DNA of 64,000 nucleotides from an uncultured Collinsella sp. (GTDB lineage: Bacteria; Actinomycetota; Coriobacteriia; Coriobacteriales; Coriobacteriaceae): positions 42,317 to 106,316 of the forward strand of contig UQKL01000006.1 in NCBI GenBank assembly GCA_900541695.1, in the 5' to 3' direction. The notes under the pieces are model-generated. The model did not search any database. It was not told where the DNA came from and was given only the letters and a program-made list of their open reading frames with translations. This document shows, one piece after another, positions 12,378-20,502 of this stretch; position 1 is the stretch's first letter; each line of letters begins with the position of its first letter. The translations under genes were made by a program, and so were the position numbers.

Positions 12378-12872
12378 ATTGTCACCTCCTCTGGGCAAAT
12401 GTGGCTTCAGGTCGTGAAGGTGCGCCTGAAGCAGGAAAAGACTTGGTAATAATATCTTTCAACCTCCTAGGCTGCAAGAATATGCAGCTACAACCTCATG
12501 ACCTCCACATATACCCATGCTTACACGGCACTTCTCGCGTATTCCAACCAAATGCTGACCAAAAGCTTGACGGATCTGTGGACAAGATACGGTGCCGTGA
12601 GGACAAGCTGAGCCAAGTCGCAGGTCAACGGGCGCATGGTTGTGGTCGCAAAATGCATACCAGTGGTCTAATTGATCGCCAAAAAGATTTAAAATTCGTT
12701 TGCTCGTGGTCTATAAAGTCCTTTTTTGAGCAATTCGCTTAGCATGATTTTGCTGGTCAGGCTGCATGTGCCGCGCGTTTTAGGCACAGCGCGAGACACT
12801 GTGGATCAAAAAATGCTAAGTTTTCGGCTTGCACCTTGCGATTCCTCGTGTATACTAACTTTCGCATTTAAC
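12378..12872 (-). promoter_or_regulatory. Long rpsF leader region; no gene seen
   Basis: About 495 bp without a convincing gene separate rpsF from the first tRNA-Ser. Close to rpsF, on the minus strand, a CTTCAGG/CCTGAAG hairpin (12405-12431) ends about 28 nt before the rpsF start and could be the S6:S18 autoregulatory leader known from other bacteria. Further upstream lie a second hairpin (GCTGCA/TGCAGC near 12472-12488) and an isolated TTGTCCACA, one base from the DnaA-box consensus (about 12577-12586). The rpsF promoter could not be placed with confidence. Confidence 0.4.
12829..12856 (+). promoter_or_regulatory. Promoter of the tRNA-Ser pair
   Basis: TTGCAC (12829-12834), a 16-bp spacer and TATACT (12851-12856) lie 17 bp before the tRNA-Ser(GGA) gene, a good match to a sigma-70-type promoter. 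Confidence 0.65.
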
Positions 12873-12963
12873 GGAGAGTTGTCCGAGTGGCCGAAGGAGC
12901 ACGATTGGAAATCGTGTAGGCGTCAAAAGCGTCTCCAGGGTTCAAATCCCTGACTCTCCGCCA
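12873..12963 (+). tRNA. tRNA-Ser (anticodon GGA)
   Basis: The sequence folds with acceptor GGAGAGT/ACTCTCC, anticodon stem CACGA/TCGTG around loop TTGGAAA (anticodon GGA, codons UCC/UCU), a long variable arm typical of serine tRNAs, T-loop TTCAAAT, and an encoded CCA (12961-12963). A hairpin with a T-run follows. Confidence 0.97.
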
Positions 12964-12972
12964 GTTAATTCC

Positions 12973-13002
12973 AAAGCAGGCCTTCGAGCCTGCTTTGTTT
13001 TT
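12973..13002 (+). terminator. Terminator after tRNA-Ser(GGA)
   Basis: AAAGCAGGC and GCCTGCTTT pair around CTTCGA and are followed by GTTTTTA. It lies only 10 bp before the next tRNA-Ser, so either termination is partial or the second tRNA has its own start. Confidence 0.75.
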
Positions 13003-13011
13003 ACCCCACGC

Positions 13012-13102
13012 GGAGGGGTGGCAGAGTGGTTGAATGCGGCGGTCTCGAAAACCGTTTGGCCTGTATAAGGTCACGAGGGTTCGAATCCCTCCTCCTCCGC
13101 CA
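13012..13102 (+). tRNA. tRNA-Ser (anticodon CGA)
   Basis: The acceptor stem starts GGAGGGG, the anticodon loop is CTCGAAA (anticodon CGA, codon UCG), the variable arm is long as in serine tRNAs, the T-loop is TTCGAAT, and CCA is encoded at the end. This is a second serine isoacceptor, 48 bp after the first. Confidence 0.97.
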
Positions 13103-13110
13103 TTTAGATT

Positions 13111-13141
13111 GAGAAAGCTCCCTAGAATGGGAGCTTTTTTG
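13111..13141 (+). terminator. Terminator after tRNA-Ser(CGA)
   Basis: AAAGCTCCC and GGGAGCTTT pair around a short loop and lead into a run of T, a few bases after the tRNA CCA end. Confidence 0.75.
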
Positions 13142-13172
13142 TTATCGAAATACATCTCGATCCCGCGCTTCC

Positions 13173-13250
13173 CCAAACGTGTACGTCAGCCTCCAAAAAC
13201 GACATTTTTCGACATCTTTGGAGGCTGACGTACACGTTTGGATTGAGCTC
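13173..13250. repeat. Palindromic element, left copy (inverted relative to 14363-14443)
   Basis: Arms 13173-13197 and 13217-13241 are perfect 25-base inverted repeats containing GTACGTCAGCCTCCAAA. The 19-base loop holds two CGACAT repeats. The outer flank on the right (GGATTGAGCTCAC) also recurs, reverse-complemented, at the left of the second copy. It lies just beyond the stop of the DUF559-type gene at 13263. Confidence 0.9.
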
Positions 13251-13262
13251 ACGGGAGTGGCA

Positions 13263-14270
13263 CTATTCGGAAGGTGCCTCCTCGTCTCGTATGCTTTTCC
13301 AGTTGCGGATAAGTGCCTTGCGTAGTTCGTTTTGTTTTCTCTGGTACCCGGTGTCGGTACAGCGAGGCATGCCGAGTGCTTCGCGAATGTTGTTCATGGC
13401 GCGGTGAAAGGCGAGCTGGCTGCCGAACTGAGCCGAAGTGAGCGTAACGATTCGATATCCCATTTGGGAGAGAACGGCCTCTCGCTCCGCATCTGCTCCC
13501 TTGCGCTCGAGCTCATCGTGAAAACCGCCCTTATATTCGATACCGAGCGCCCTGCGCTCATAGGTCACGAGCGCATCGATTTTGAGCGTTCGAGCTTTGG
13601 CGCAATGCCAGAGACGTTGAGGGATCTCGAGCGGTTTGTTGAGTTCGACACCTCGGATGCCAACGCCGCCTTCGCTTGTTGGGAGCGAGAGGGCGATTGC
13701 CGAAGCGGTCTCCATAGGCGAGGCCGAGCGATCGTAGATGTGCCTGAGCGCGAGCCGTGCACGTGTGGCACCGGGTTTGCCGGGGTGCCGATCGAGCAGT
13801 TCGGTTATTTCATCCTTGGAGGTGGTGGCTGGTTGCTCGGTATAAGGGTCGGCGGGATTGAGCCTCATGCGATAATCGCCGCAAACTTCATAGCCATATT
13901 CGAGATATTCGATCCTATCCATCCACTCGGCAGCGAGCACGAAGGCGAAGGCTTCGTCGGTGATGAAGATTCCGGGCGTCAACTCGTTAATATGCTCGTA
14001 GGGAAGATTTTGTCCAAGAATGTGGCAAACGACGCCTTTGGTACGAATTCGCTCAAATTCGAATACAACCGCGATATCGATAGTCTTAAGCATATCGGAC
14101 GGAATGCCGCAGTCGGTAAGGGCCTGTCGTATGCGCGCAACACGTTGCTGGGTGGAGATGCCTTGTGCGCCTATCTGGTAGTCGTGCCGCGCAAGAGACT
14201 GAACCAAATTCTGGGGTGCATGATGGACAAGCCATGCGGTTTTATGCGAAATGAGAACAGGGGTATCCAT
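13263..14270 (-). CDS. DUF559-type (Vsr/endonuclease-fold) protein of unknown role
   Basis: In this 335-residue protein, the C-terminal third (about 230-305) has the pattern of DUF559/very-short-patch-repair-like domains: a conserved Glu in LGIEYKGGFHD, then ERKGADAEREAVLSQMGYRIVTLT. The first 220 residues resemble coriobacterial multi-copy proteins with an AbiEi-like outline; this is an impression only. The ATG at 14270 follows GAGAGG. The gene is flanked on both sides by inverted copies of one palindromic element and sits between a tRNA pair and an unrelated channel gene, which suggests an accessory insertion. Its function (restriction-like nuclease, toxin partner or other) is unknown. Confidence 0.75.
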   Translation of the reverse strand: MDTPVLISHKTAWLVHHAPQNLVQSLARHDYQIGAQGISTQQRVARIRQALTDCGIPSDMLKTIDIAVVFEFERIRTKGVVCHILGQNLPYEHINELTPGIFITDEAFAFVLAAEWMDRIEYLEYGYEVCGDYRMRLNPADPYTEQPATTSKDEITELLDRHPGKPGATRARLALRHIYDRSASPMETASAIALSLPTSEGGVGIRGVELNKPLEIPQRLWHCAKARTLKIDALVTYERRALGIEYKGGFHDELERKGADAEREAVLSQMGYRIVTLTSAQFGSQLAFHRAMNNIREALGMPRCTDTGYQRKQNELRKALIRNWKSIRDEEAPSE

Positions 14271-14362
14271 TGAGGGCCTCTCGCTCTGAGCCGGTATCCA
14301 ACTCTTATGTCCGTTGAAGTGGGGAAATATACCGGATGTGAGTAAATCAACTCACTCATGCT

Positions 14363-14443
14363 GTGAGCTCAATCCAAACATGTACGTCAGCCTCCAAAGA
14401 TGTCGGAAAATGTCGTTTTTGGAGGCTGACGTACATGTTTTGG
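14363..14443. repeat. Palindromic element, right copy
   Basis: Arms 14374-14398 and 14418-14443 (one extra T) repeat the sequence of the 13173-13250 element in the opposite orientation. They share the same CGACAT-type loop and the same GTGAGCTCAATCC flank. It lies about 100 bp upstream of the DUF559-type gene start. The two copies enclose about 1.1 kb. Confidence 0.9.
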
Positions 14444-14574
14444 ACCCTTGGCATTCCAGTAACGCCACGCCCCCACCCAGTCCCGACCGTTTGCCGAGCA
14501 ATAGGGTCGCAATCGGCGCTGAACATGTACTATGTACGGGCATTGTCCAAATCCGTAATCCAAAGGACCCCATC

Positions 14575-15264
14575 TTGCCCGTCGTCGCCGCTATGACCAT
14601 TACCTCACATGCCTCGGATGCCATGGTCGCTATTCCGTTTTGGCTCGAGATGTTCGCCGTTGTCGCTGCATCGATCTCGGGTGTACTGGTTGCGCGCGAG
14701 CACAAACTCGACCTGGTGGGTGCAGTTGCGCTCGCGGTGGTTTGCGGCCTGGGCGGCGGTCTTTTGCGCGATATGACGCTGCAGGTGGGCAACGTCTACA
14801 TCCTCAACCAGCCGATGGCGCTCCCGCTTTCCATTGCCACGGCAGCCATCATCTACATTTTCCCGGCAATCGTCGACAAACCCGAAAAACTCATTCCCCT
14901 GCTCGACATCATCTCGGTCGGCATCTATGCCGCCACCGGAGCGGACAAGGCGCTTGTCTACGGCTTTGCACCGGCGGTGTGCATCATGATGGGCTTTTTT
15001 ACCGCGGTGGGCGGCGGCATGTTGCGCGACGGCTTTATGGGCGTGGTTCCGGGCATTTTCCAACGTACTAACTTTTATGCCATCGCCGCCATCGCCGGAT
15101 CGACAAGCTATGTGTGTCTCGTTATGAGCGGCATCATGAGCAATGTCGCCGCGCTGGTCGTATGCGTTGTCGTGACCATGGGTCTGCGCTGGCTCTCGCT
15201 GCGCTTTGACATCAAAAGCCCCACCGAAGAAGATATCGCGCGCTTCTTGCACCGTAAAAAGTAG
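14575..15264 (+). CDS. Trimeric intracellular cation channel (TRIC/UPF0126) family membrane protein
   Basis: The protein has seven hydrophobic segments arranged as two copies of the UPF0126 repeat, each with a Gly-rich signature (CGLGGGLLRDM and FTAVGGGMLRDGF). Bacterial TRIC proteins form trimeric potassium-type cation channels. A TTG at 14575 is preceded by AAAGGA at seven bases; the first ATG (14593) has no ribosome binding site. Both starts give a protein of normal length (about 225-230). Longer frames upstream would read through the palindromic element and are unlikely. Confidence 0.88.
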   Translation: MPVVAAMTITSHASDAMVAIPFWLEMFAVVAASISGVLVAREHKLDLVGAVALAVVCGLGGGLLRDMTLQVGNVYILNQPMALPLSIATAAIIYIFPAIVDKPEKLIPLLDIISVGIYAATGADKALVYGFAPAVCIMMGFFTAVGGGMLRDGFMGVVPGIFQRTNFYAIAAIAGSTSYVCLVMSGIMSNVAALVVCVVVTMGLRWLSLRFDIKSPTEEDIARFLHRKK

Positions 15265-15275
15265 ACAGCACGGCA

Positions 15276-15309
15276 CGACCCTTCGAAATGCAACCGAGAG
15301 GGTCTTTTA
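15276..15309 (+). terminator. Terminator after the TRIC gene
   Basis: GACCCT and AGGGTC pair around a loop of about 18 bases and are followed by TTTTAG, 15 bp past the stop codon. Confidence 0.55.
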
Positions 15310-15370
15310 GAGCGCCCGCGCGTTGGGTACCCTGTTAGATGCATATCGAGCATCTGACGAAGGATTCACT

Positions 15371-16516
15371 ATGCCCTGTAATCAATTCCCGTTGACCCAG
15401 CGCCGTAAAGCATGGGGCCGCATCACCATCCTGTTCGCGCTCATCGCGCTGGCGATCACCGTGCTTCCCACGGCGTCGTTCGCCGGCACGGACACCGCAG
15501 GCAACGTACTTGCGACCGACAATGACGCCAATCCGTCCGGCGTCGATGGTGACCTGTACTGGGCCGGCCAGGCCCTCAACTTGGACGATGCGTCCATTGA
15601 CCGTGATGTCATCGCCGCGGGCGATACCCTCTCGATCCGCGACTGCACGGTTGGCGGCGCCGTCCGTCTGGCGGCACGCACCATCGACATCGCCAAGACC
15701 ACGGTTGATGGCAGCGTCACGGTGGCCGGCCAGCACGTTGTGCTCAACACCGGTAGCACCGCCAACTGTTTTTACGCGATGGGCGAGACGGTTGCCCTGC
15801 GAGGCTCCACCAAGTCGGCAGCGCTGGCAGGCGATACGGTGACCATCGATGGCACCGTCGAGGGCGATGTCGAGGTTTGGGCCGACAAGCTCATCCTGGG
15901 CAAGAACGCCCATATCACCGGCACCGTGAACGCGCACGTCTCCGAGGACCCCGAGCGTGCCGCAGGGGCCGAGGTAGGCGCGCTCAAGATCGACCGCACC
16001 GAGAACGAGGATACTTCCACCGTTAACGATGTCATCGGCGGTATCGTCGCTGCGGCACTATCGACCTGCTTTGTCGCTCTGCTGCTCGAGCTCGTCTTTC
16101 CGCGTGCGACTGCCAGCGCCGCCGGTATGCTCCACCAGCGCCCCATGCCCCTGTGGGTGAGCGGTCTTCTGGGCACGATTGCTATCGTCCCCGCCGTCCT
16201 ACTGCTAATTATCTCTATCGCCGGTCTGTCGCTTGCCGGAGCCCTCATGTGCGGTGTTATTGGCATCGCGCTGGTGTCGAGTGCCTTTGCGGGGTGCGCG
16301 ATCGCCCGCATGGTCGGACACAGCCAAAACCGCTACGCCATGGCAGCCATCGGCGGCGTGATCGCCGGCGCCCTCACGGGGCTTCCCCTCGTAGGTGATT
16401 TCATCAGCGGCGTGGCCTTCGTCTTTACACTCGGCTACATCATCCAAATCATCTGGCGCAACGCCCACCTTAAGCCGCAGCAGCCGGCTAACGCGCCAGA
16501 ACTCCCCACCGCTTAG
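15371..16516 (+). CDS. Bactofilin-like polymer domain protein with membrane segments
   Basis: This 381-residue protein has a signal-like hydrophobic segment (about 18-33, ending in SFAG), then about 145 residues of short repeating beta segments (DRDVIAAGDTLSI, GGAVRLAARTID, DGSVTVAGQHV, EGDVEVWADKLILG). That pattern is typical of polymer-forming bactofilin domains, here apparently placed outside the membrane. The last 170 residues contain about four membrane segments. GAAGGA lies upstream of the ATG. I do not know a function; the layout suggests a membrane-anchored beta-helix scaffold. Confidence 0.75.
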   Translation: MPCNQFPLTQRRKAWGRITILFALIALAITVLPTASFAGTDTAGNVLATDNDANPSGVDGDLYWAGQALNLDDASIDRDVIAAGDTLSIRDCTVGGAVRLAARTIDIAKTTVDGSVTVAGQHVVLNTGSTANCFYAMGETVALRGSTKSAALAGDTVTIDGTVEGDVEVWADKLILGKNAHITGTVNAHVSEDPERAAGAEVGALKIDRTENEDTSTVNDVIGGIVAAALSTCFVALLLELVFPRATASAAGMLHQRPMPLWVSGLLGTIAIVPAVLLLIISIAGLSLAGALMCGVIGIALVSSAFAGCAIARMVGHSQNRYAMAAIGGVIAGALTGLPLVGDFISGVAFVFTLGYIIQIIWRNAHLKPQQPANAPELPTA

Positions 16517-16524
16517 CCGCCAAC

Positions 16525-16555
16525 CACCACAAAGGGGCCAGGCACCTTTGTGGTG
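16525..16555. repeat. REP-like palindrome with GGCCAGGCACC core
   Basis: CACCACAAAGG (16525-16535) and CCTTTGTGGTG (16545-16555) are perfect inverted repeats around GGCCAGGCA. Palindromes with a GG-CAGGCACC core are common intergenic repeats in many bacteria and resemble REP elements; that identity is an inference. Confidence 0.6.
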
Positions 16556-16582
16556 ATGCAGACCAGCTCAGTCCCTGTGCAC

Positions 16583-16618
16583 AAAAAGGGCGCCGACCAT
16601 CACGGTCGGCGCCCTTTC
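16583..16618. terminator. Bidirectional terminator between the bactofilin-like gene and typA
   Basis: GGGCGCCGACC and GGTCGGCGCCC pair around ATCAC. The plus side is followed by TTTCTT and the minus side by TTTTTGTG, so it can serve both convergent genes. Confidence 0.85.
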
Positions 16619-16644
16619 TTGTTAGACGCTATAAAGACCAGCGC

Positions 16645-18483
16645 TTATTTGTTGACCTGACCGGCGCGGACGGCGGCCTTCTTGCGGTCGGTGGCATTGA
16701 GCAGACGCTTGCGCAGGCGAATGTTCTTGGGAGTAATCTCGACCAGCTCGTCGTCGGCGATGTACTCCAGCGCCTCCTCCAGCGAGAAGGTGCGGGGCGG
16801 CACCAGCTGGACGGAGATATCGGAGGTCGAGGAGCGCTGGTTGCCCAGGTTCTTGGTACGGGCGATGTTGACGACCATGTCGCCCGCCTTGCTGCGCTCG
16901 CCCACGATCATGCCCTCGTAGCACTCGGTGCCCGGCTCAACGAACAGCTGGCCGCGCTCCTGCAGCGTACCCAGAGCGTAGGCGACGGCCTTCTCGGTGG
17001 TCATGGAGATCATGGCGCCGTTCTGGCGGTTGCCGATCTCGCCGGCATAGGGGCCGTACTCCAGGAAGGTGTGGTAGAACACGCCCTCGCCGTGGGTGAC
17101 GTTCATGATGCGGTTCTTAAGGCCCATGATGCCGCGGGTCGGGATCTTAAACTCGAGGTGCGTCACGATGCCCGAGGTGTCCATGCTCGTCATGATGCCG
17201 CCGGAGGTGCCGAAGACCTCAACGACCTTGCCCGAGTACTCGTCCGGGCACTCGACGACAGCCTGCTCGACGGGCTCCATCTTGTTGCCGTTCTCGTCCT
17301 TCTTAAACAGAACGCGGGGACGGCCGACCTGGAACTCAAAGCCCTCGCGGCGCATGGACTCCATCAGGACGGACAGGTGCAGAATGCCGCGACCCGAGAC
17401 CTCGACGCCGCTCTTGTCCTCGAGTTCCTCGATCTTCATGGTCACGTTGTTCTCGGCCTCGTTGAACAGGCGCTCCTTGAGCTGACGGGCACCCACGATG
17501 TCGCCGTCGCGGCCGACGAGCGGGGAGGTCGAAGCCTCAAAGACGATGGACAGGGTCGGCGGGTCGATCTCGATGGGTTCGAGCTCAACGGGGTTCTCGG
17601 GATCGGTGTAGACATCGCCGATATCGGTGCGGTCGATGCCCACGACGGCGGCGATATCACCGGCGCCGACTTCCTGGCACTCGGTGCGACCCAGGTAGTC
17701 GAAAGTAAAGAGCTGCTTGACGGTAGCGGTAGCGCTGGAACCGTCGTTCTTGACGACCAGGATCTGATCGCCCTGGTGAATGGTGCCGGAGTACACGCGA
17801 CCGATACCGATGCGGCCAACGAAGTTGGAGTGGTCGATGGTCACACACTGCATGGCCAGCGGGGCGTTCTCGTCAACCTCGGGCGCGGGCATGTCGTCGA
17901 TGATCATATCGAGCAGCGGATACATGTCCATGTTGCCGTCGTTGGGGTCAAGGCGGGCAAAGCCATTCATGGCGCTGGCGTAGACCACGTGCTCCATGGC
18001 AAACTCAAGCTGGTCGTCGGTGGCGCCCAGGTCGGCCATCAGGTCCAGGCAGTCGTTGTAGGCCTTCTCGGGGTTGGCGCCCGGACGGTCGATCTTGTTG
18101 ATGACGATCATGATCTTGAGGCCGGTGTCGATGGCGTGACGCAGCACGAAGCGGGTCTGGGGCATGGGGCCCTCAAAGGCATCGACCAGCAGCAGGGCGC
18201 CGTCGGCCATACGCAGCACGCGCTCGACCTCGCCGCCAAAGTCAGCGTGGCCCGGGGTGTCGATGACGTTGATCTTAACGTCCTTGTACTCGATAGAGAT
18301 GTTCTTGGCGAGAATCGTAATGCCGCGCTCGCGCTCCTGGTCGTTAGAATCCAGGACGCGGTCCTCGACCTGCTGGTTGGCACGGAAGGCGTCCGTGGCA
18401 CGCAGGAGCTTGTCGACCATCGTCGTCTTGCCGTGGTCGACGTGAGCGATGATGGCGATGTTCCTCAGATTGTCTACGCGCAT
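16645..18483 (-). CDS. typA: Ribosome-associated translational GTPase TypA/BipA
   Basis: The G domain starts immediately: AHVDHGKTT (G1), [14 protein letters not shown] (G3) and NKIDRPGA (G4). EF-G-like domains II, III and V and the TypA-specific C-terminal domain follow (612 residues, normal). TypA binds the ribosome and helps large-subunit assembly and stress growth. The ATG at 18483 follows a TAGGGGA site. Confidence 0.97.
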   Translation of the reverse strand: MRVDNLRNIAIIAHVDHGKTTMVDKLLRATDAFRANQQVEDRVLDSNDQERERGITILAKNISIEYKDVKINVIDTPGHADFGGEVERVLRMADGALLLVDAFEGPMPQTRFVLRHAIDTGLKIMIVINKIDRPGANPEKAYNDCLDLMADLGATDDQLEFAMEHVVYASAMNGFARLDPNDGNMDMYPLLDMIIDDMPAPEVDENAPLAMQCVTIDHSNFVGRIGIGRVYSGTIHQGDQILVVKNDGSSATATVKQLFTFDYLGRTECQEVGAGDIAAVVGIDRTDIGDVYTDPENPVELEPIEIDPPTLSIVFEASTSPLVGRDGDIVGARQLKERLFNEAENNVTMKIEELEDKSGVEVSGRGILHLSVLMESMRREGFEFQVGRPRVLFKKDENGNKMEPVEQAVVECPDEYSGKVVEVFGTSGGIMTSMDTSGIVTHLEFKIPTRGIMGLKNRIMNVTHGEGVFYHTFLEYGPYAGEIGNRQNGAMISMTTEKAVAYALGTLQERGQLFVEPGTECYEGMIVGERSKAGDMVVNIARTKNLGNQRSSTSDISVQLVPPRTFSLEEALEYIADDELVEITPKNIRLRKRLLNATDRKKAAVRAGQVNK

Positions 18484-18600
18484 GTAGTTCCCCTATCTTC
18501 TATCTATATACAACCGGCACGCGTATGCGACCCGCCCAGTAACACAACGCTCGGCGGGAATTTTGAGCCTTTTACCGAAAACTCGTTTATTTTAGCGATT

Positions 18601-19050
18601 TTAGATAAGAGGGGTTTCCTCGCCTGCAGGTTCAGGGTCGCTCCACATAAAACCATCGCCGGCGCCCACACCTTCGTACAGTACATATGCCGAAAAGCCG
18701 CTCTCGAGCGTCGTCTCAAAGAAACTCACAAGCAGGGCGTCATGGTAGCCGCCATCAATTTCGACACAACCGGTGTAGCCGATGGCGTAACGGGCGATGC
18801 GACCCAGGCCCTCGTCCTTAAGGCCCATCTTGTGCTCGGAGATAAAGTTGGTGGCAGCCTCGAGGCATGCCTCCCCGCCGTCCTCGTCGAGTGCCGCCAG
18901 ATAGCGGTTGGACGCGGCGTCTTCGATCGCAACGACAACACCGGGGTTCTCACCAGCGGCCAGGTCGTCTAAAAATGCCCCGATGAGGTCGCACACCATG
19001 GCGTCGAGCTCGGCGGAGACGTTTCCGGCGTCCTGCATATCCTGTGCCAT
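18601..19050 (-). CDS. Conserved-looking acidic protein of unknown function
   Basis: The 149-residue cytoplasmic protein has no signal sequence or membrane segment. It is acidic, with helical N-terminal half and a Gly/Tyr-rich C-terminal half (RIARYAIGYTGCVEIDGGYHDALLVSFFE). GGAAGG is well placed before the ATG at 19050. It is the third gene of a minus-strand group with the two genes upstream. I recognise no family. Confidence 0.75.
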   Translation of the reverse strand: MAQDMQDAGNVSAELDAMVCDLIGAFLDDLAAGENPGVVVAIEDAASNRYLAALDEDGGEACLEAATNFISEHKMGLKDEGLGRIARYAIGYTGCVEIDGGYHDALLVSFFETTLESGFSAYVLYEGVGAGDGFMWSDPEPAGEETPLI

Positions 19051-19080
19051 TTTTAGACCTTCCCATCGAGTCCGGCGTCG

Positions 19081-19470
19081 TTACATCTCTTGTGCCTCGG
19101 CAGCGATCTCGGCGGCGGCGTCGCGGGCGCGCATCATATCGGCGGCGCGCTTATCGAGTACCTTGATCTGGTTGGTCAGCATCACGGCATCGACCACGCC
19201 CCAGATGACCAAGCCCGTCGAAATCGAAAACCCAAGCGCACCAACTGTACCACGAAGGCGCGAGGAGATTGCCGCGACAAGTGCGGAGACGGCAACCATC
19301 TTGATAAAGGAGGCACGGCGCTCGCGAAGCGTACGGGCCTGCGTCACATAGGCGATGCGTGCGGTCTCGGATGCCTCCGAGCGCATCTGGGCCTCGCGGG
19401 CAATGGCGGCGGCTTCGGCTGAAACGCCGCGACCCATCAGTGCACACTCCGTCTCATGGCTACTCGTCAT
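19081..19470 (-). CDS. Small membrane protein of unknown function
   Basis: In this 129-residue protein, two hydrophobic stretches (about 58-70 and 78-98) lie between charged, helical, Ala/Arg-rich ends that could form a coiled coil. The ATG at 19470 directly abuts the TAA of the nuclease-domain gene upstream, suggesting translational coupling. An in-frame ATG at 19437 has a GGAG nine bases ahead and could be the true start. No family recognised. Confidence 0.7.
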   Translation of the reverse strand: MTSSHETECALMGRGVSAEAAAIAREAQMRSEASETARIAYVTQARTLRERRASFIKMVAVSALVAAISSRLRGTVGALGFSISTGLVIWGVVDAVMLTNQIKVLDKRAADMMRARDAAAEIAAEAQEM

Positions 19471-19971
19471 TTAAAAATCATCGGGCGAGAGCGTATGGAC
19501 GAACTCGTCGAACTTCTCAAATTCCTGCTCGTCATCGACTTCCTCGGCAACCGGAGAGACGGTCCCCAGGCGGTTCATGATGTCGTCCTCAACAAACATG
19601 GGAGCATTGCTGCGCACGGCGAGGGCGATGGCATCGCTCGGACGCGCATCGATCCTATGCTCGTTGCTGTCGGCCAAAACAACGACCGTCGCATAGAACA
19701 CGGGAGGCTCGGCACGGACAATCTCGATGCGCTCGAGTTTTGCATCCAGGGCATCAAGCGTGTCGAGCAGCAGGTCATGGGCGATCGGGCGCTCGGCACG
19801 ACCGCTGTCGATACCGCGGCTAATAGCCGCAGCCTCAAACGAACCAGTTTGGATAGAAAGGGAGCGCAGCGGCGCAGGGGAGTCCGATTTGCTGCAGCGC
19901 TCGCGAAGTACGATAAGCGATGGCACGGGACCGGCGGCCATGACGATGGTCTCTATGTCGACACGAACCAT
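19471..19971 (-). CDS. Bifunctional nuclease (BFN/DUF151) domain protein
   Basis: Residues 25-145 show the DUF151 pattern: LDTLDALDAKLERIEIV, FYATVVVLADSNEHRIDARPSDAIALAVRSNAPMFVEDDIM. Members occur in actinobacteria, Thermotoga and plants; nuclease activity has been reported for plant members, but the bacterial role is uncertain. The ATG at 19971 follows GGAGGTGTTCC and gives 166 residues; upstream codons are Arg-rich and lack a site. Confidence 0.88.
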   Translation of the reverse strand: MVRVDIETIVMAAGPVPSLIVLRERCSKSDSPAPLRSLSIQTGSFEAAAISRGIDSGRAERPIAHDLLLDTLDALDAKLERIEIVRAEPPVFYATVVVLADSNEHRIDARPSDAIALAVRSNAPMFVEDDIMNRLGTVSPVAEEVDDEQEFEKFDEFVHTLSPDDF

Positions 19972-20085
19972 GGAACACCTCCGGTACGTAGCGGTTAACA
20001 CGCGGCGCCTTCGCCGCATTGAATAGCTATACTACCCAATCTTTCGCACAGCACACAAAACCAAAATGAGTTTTATCACACACAA

Positions 20086-20116
20086 GAAAAAAGCCCCGAG
20101 GCCATGCCTCGAGGCT
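20086..20116 (-). terminator. Terminator of the tRNA-Ala/Ile transcript
   Basis: On the minus strand GAGCCTCGAGGC and GCCTCGGGGCT pair around AT and are followed by TTTTTTCTTG, 15 bp after the tRNA-Ile CCA end. Confidence 0.85.
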
Positions 20117-20130
20117 CTTCACAGTTTTGA

Positions 20131-20207
20131 TGGTGGACCTGACAAGATTCGAACTTGTGACCTCCCGGTTATCAGCCGGACGCTCTAACCAACTGAGCTA
20201 CAGGTCC
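20131..20207 (-). tRNA. tRNA-Ile (anticodon GAT), copy 1
   Basis: The minus strand reads GGACCTGTAGCTCAGTTGG at the 5' end. The anticodon loop is CTGATAA (GAT), the T-loop is TTCGAAT, and the 3' end is GTCCA-CCA. It lies 4 bp downstream of tRNA-Ala and matches the copy at 20355-20431 over all 77 bases. Confidence 0.97.
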
Positions 20208-20211
20208 ATCA

Positions 20212-20287
20212 TGGTGGAGGTTAGGGGGATCGAACCCCTGACCTCAGGCTTGCAAAGCCCGCGCTCTCCCAGCTGAGCTAAACCCCC
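20212..20287 (-). tRNA. tRNA-Ala (anticodon TGC)
   Basis: The minus strand reads GGGGGTTTAGCTCAGCTGGG; the anticodon loop is TTTGCAA (TGC) and the 3' end CCTCCA-CCA. Ile and Ala genes like these usually sit inside rRNA operons; here they stand alone. Confidence 0.97.
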
Positions 20288-20298
20288 ACGGAGACAGT

Positions 20299-20343
20299 AA
20301 TAAACACCCCAGCGGCGACTCGGCTCTCGCTGGGGTGTTTATT
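20299..20343 (-). terminator. Strong hairpin between tRNA-Ile copy 2 and tRNA-Ala
   Basis: AATAAACACCCCAGCG and CGCTGGGGTGTTTATT form a perfect 16-bp stem with a 13-base loop. It ends only about 11 bp before the tRNA-Ala 5' end, so either it is an incomplete terminator or the downstream tRNAs depend on a promoter within it. Confidence 0.6.
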
Positions 20344-20354
20344 GCGAAAGAAAG

Positions 20355-20431
20355 TGGTGGACCTGACAAGATTCGAACTTGTGACCTCCCGGTTATCAGC
20401 CGGACGCTCTAACCAACTGAGCTACAGGTCC
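20355..20431 (-). tRNA. tRNA-Ile (anticodon GAT), copy 2
   Basis: Identical in sequence to the copy at 20131-20207, including the encoded CCA. It is the first gene of this minus-strand tRNA cluster. Confidence 0.97.
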
Positions 20432-20502
20432 ATCGCGCAAGGGATATATTAGACGAGTCGTTACGCGCGCGTCAACAACTTTTTTGAAAATCTTTGAGGG
20501 GT

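Noticed and set aside
12577..12586. Isolated TTGTCCACA as part of a second origin
   Set aside because: A single box far from dnaA with no cluster around it is expected by chance.
14314..14574. N-terminal extension of the TRIC-type protein
   Set aside because: The added codons read through the palindromic element and have no membrane-protein character; a start at 14575 has a proper ribosome binding site.
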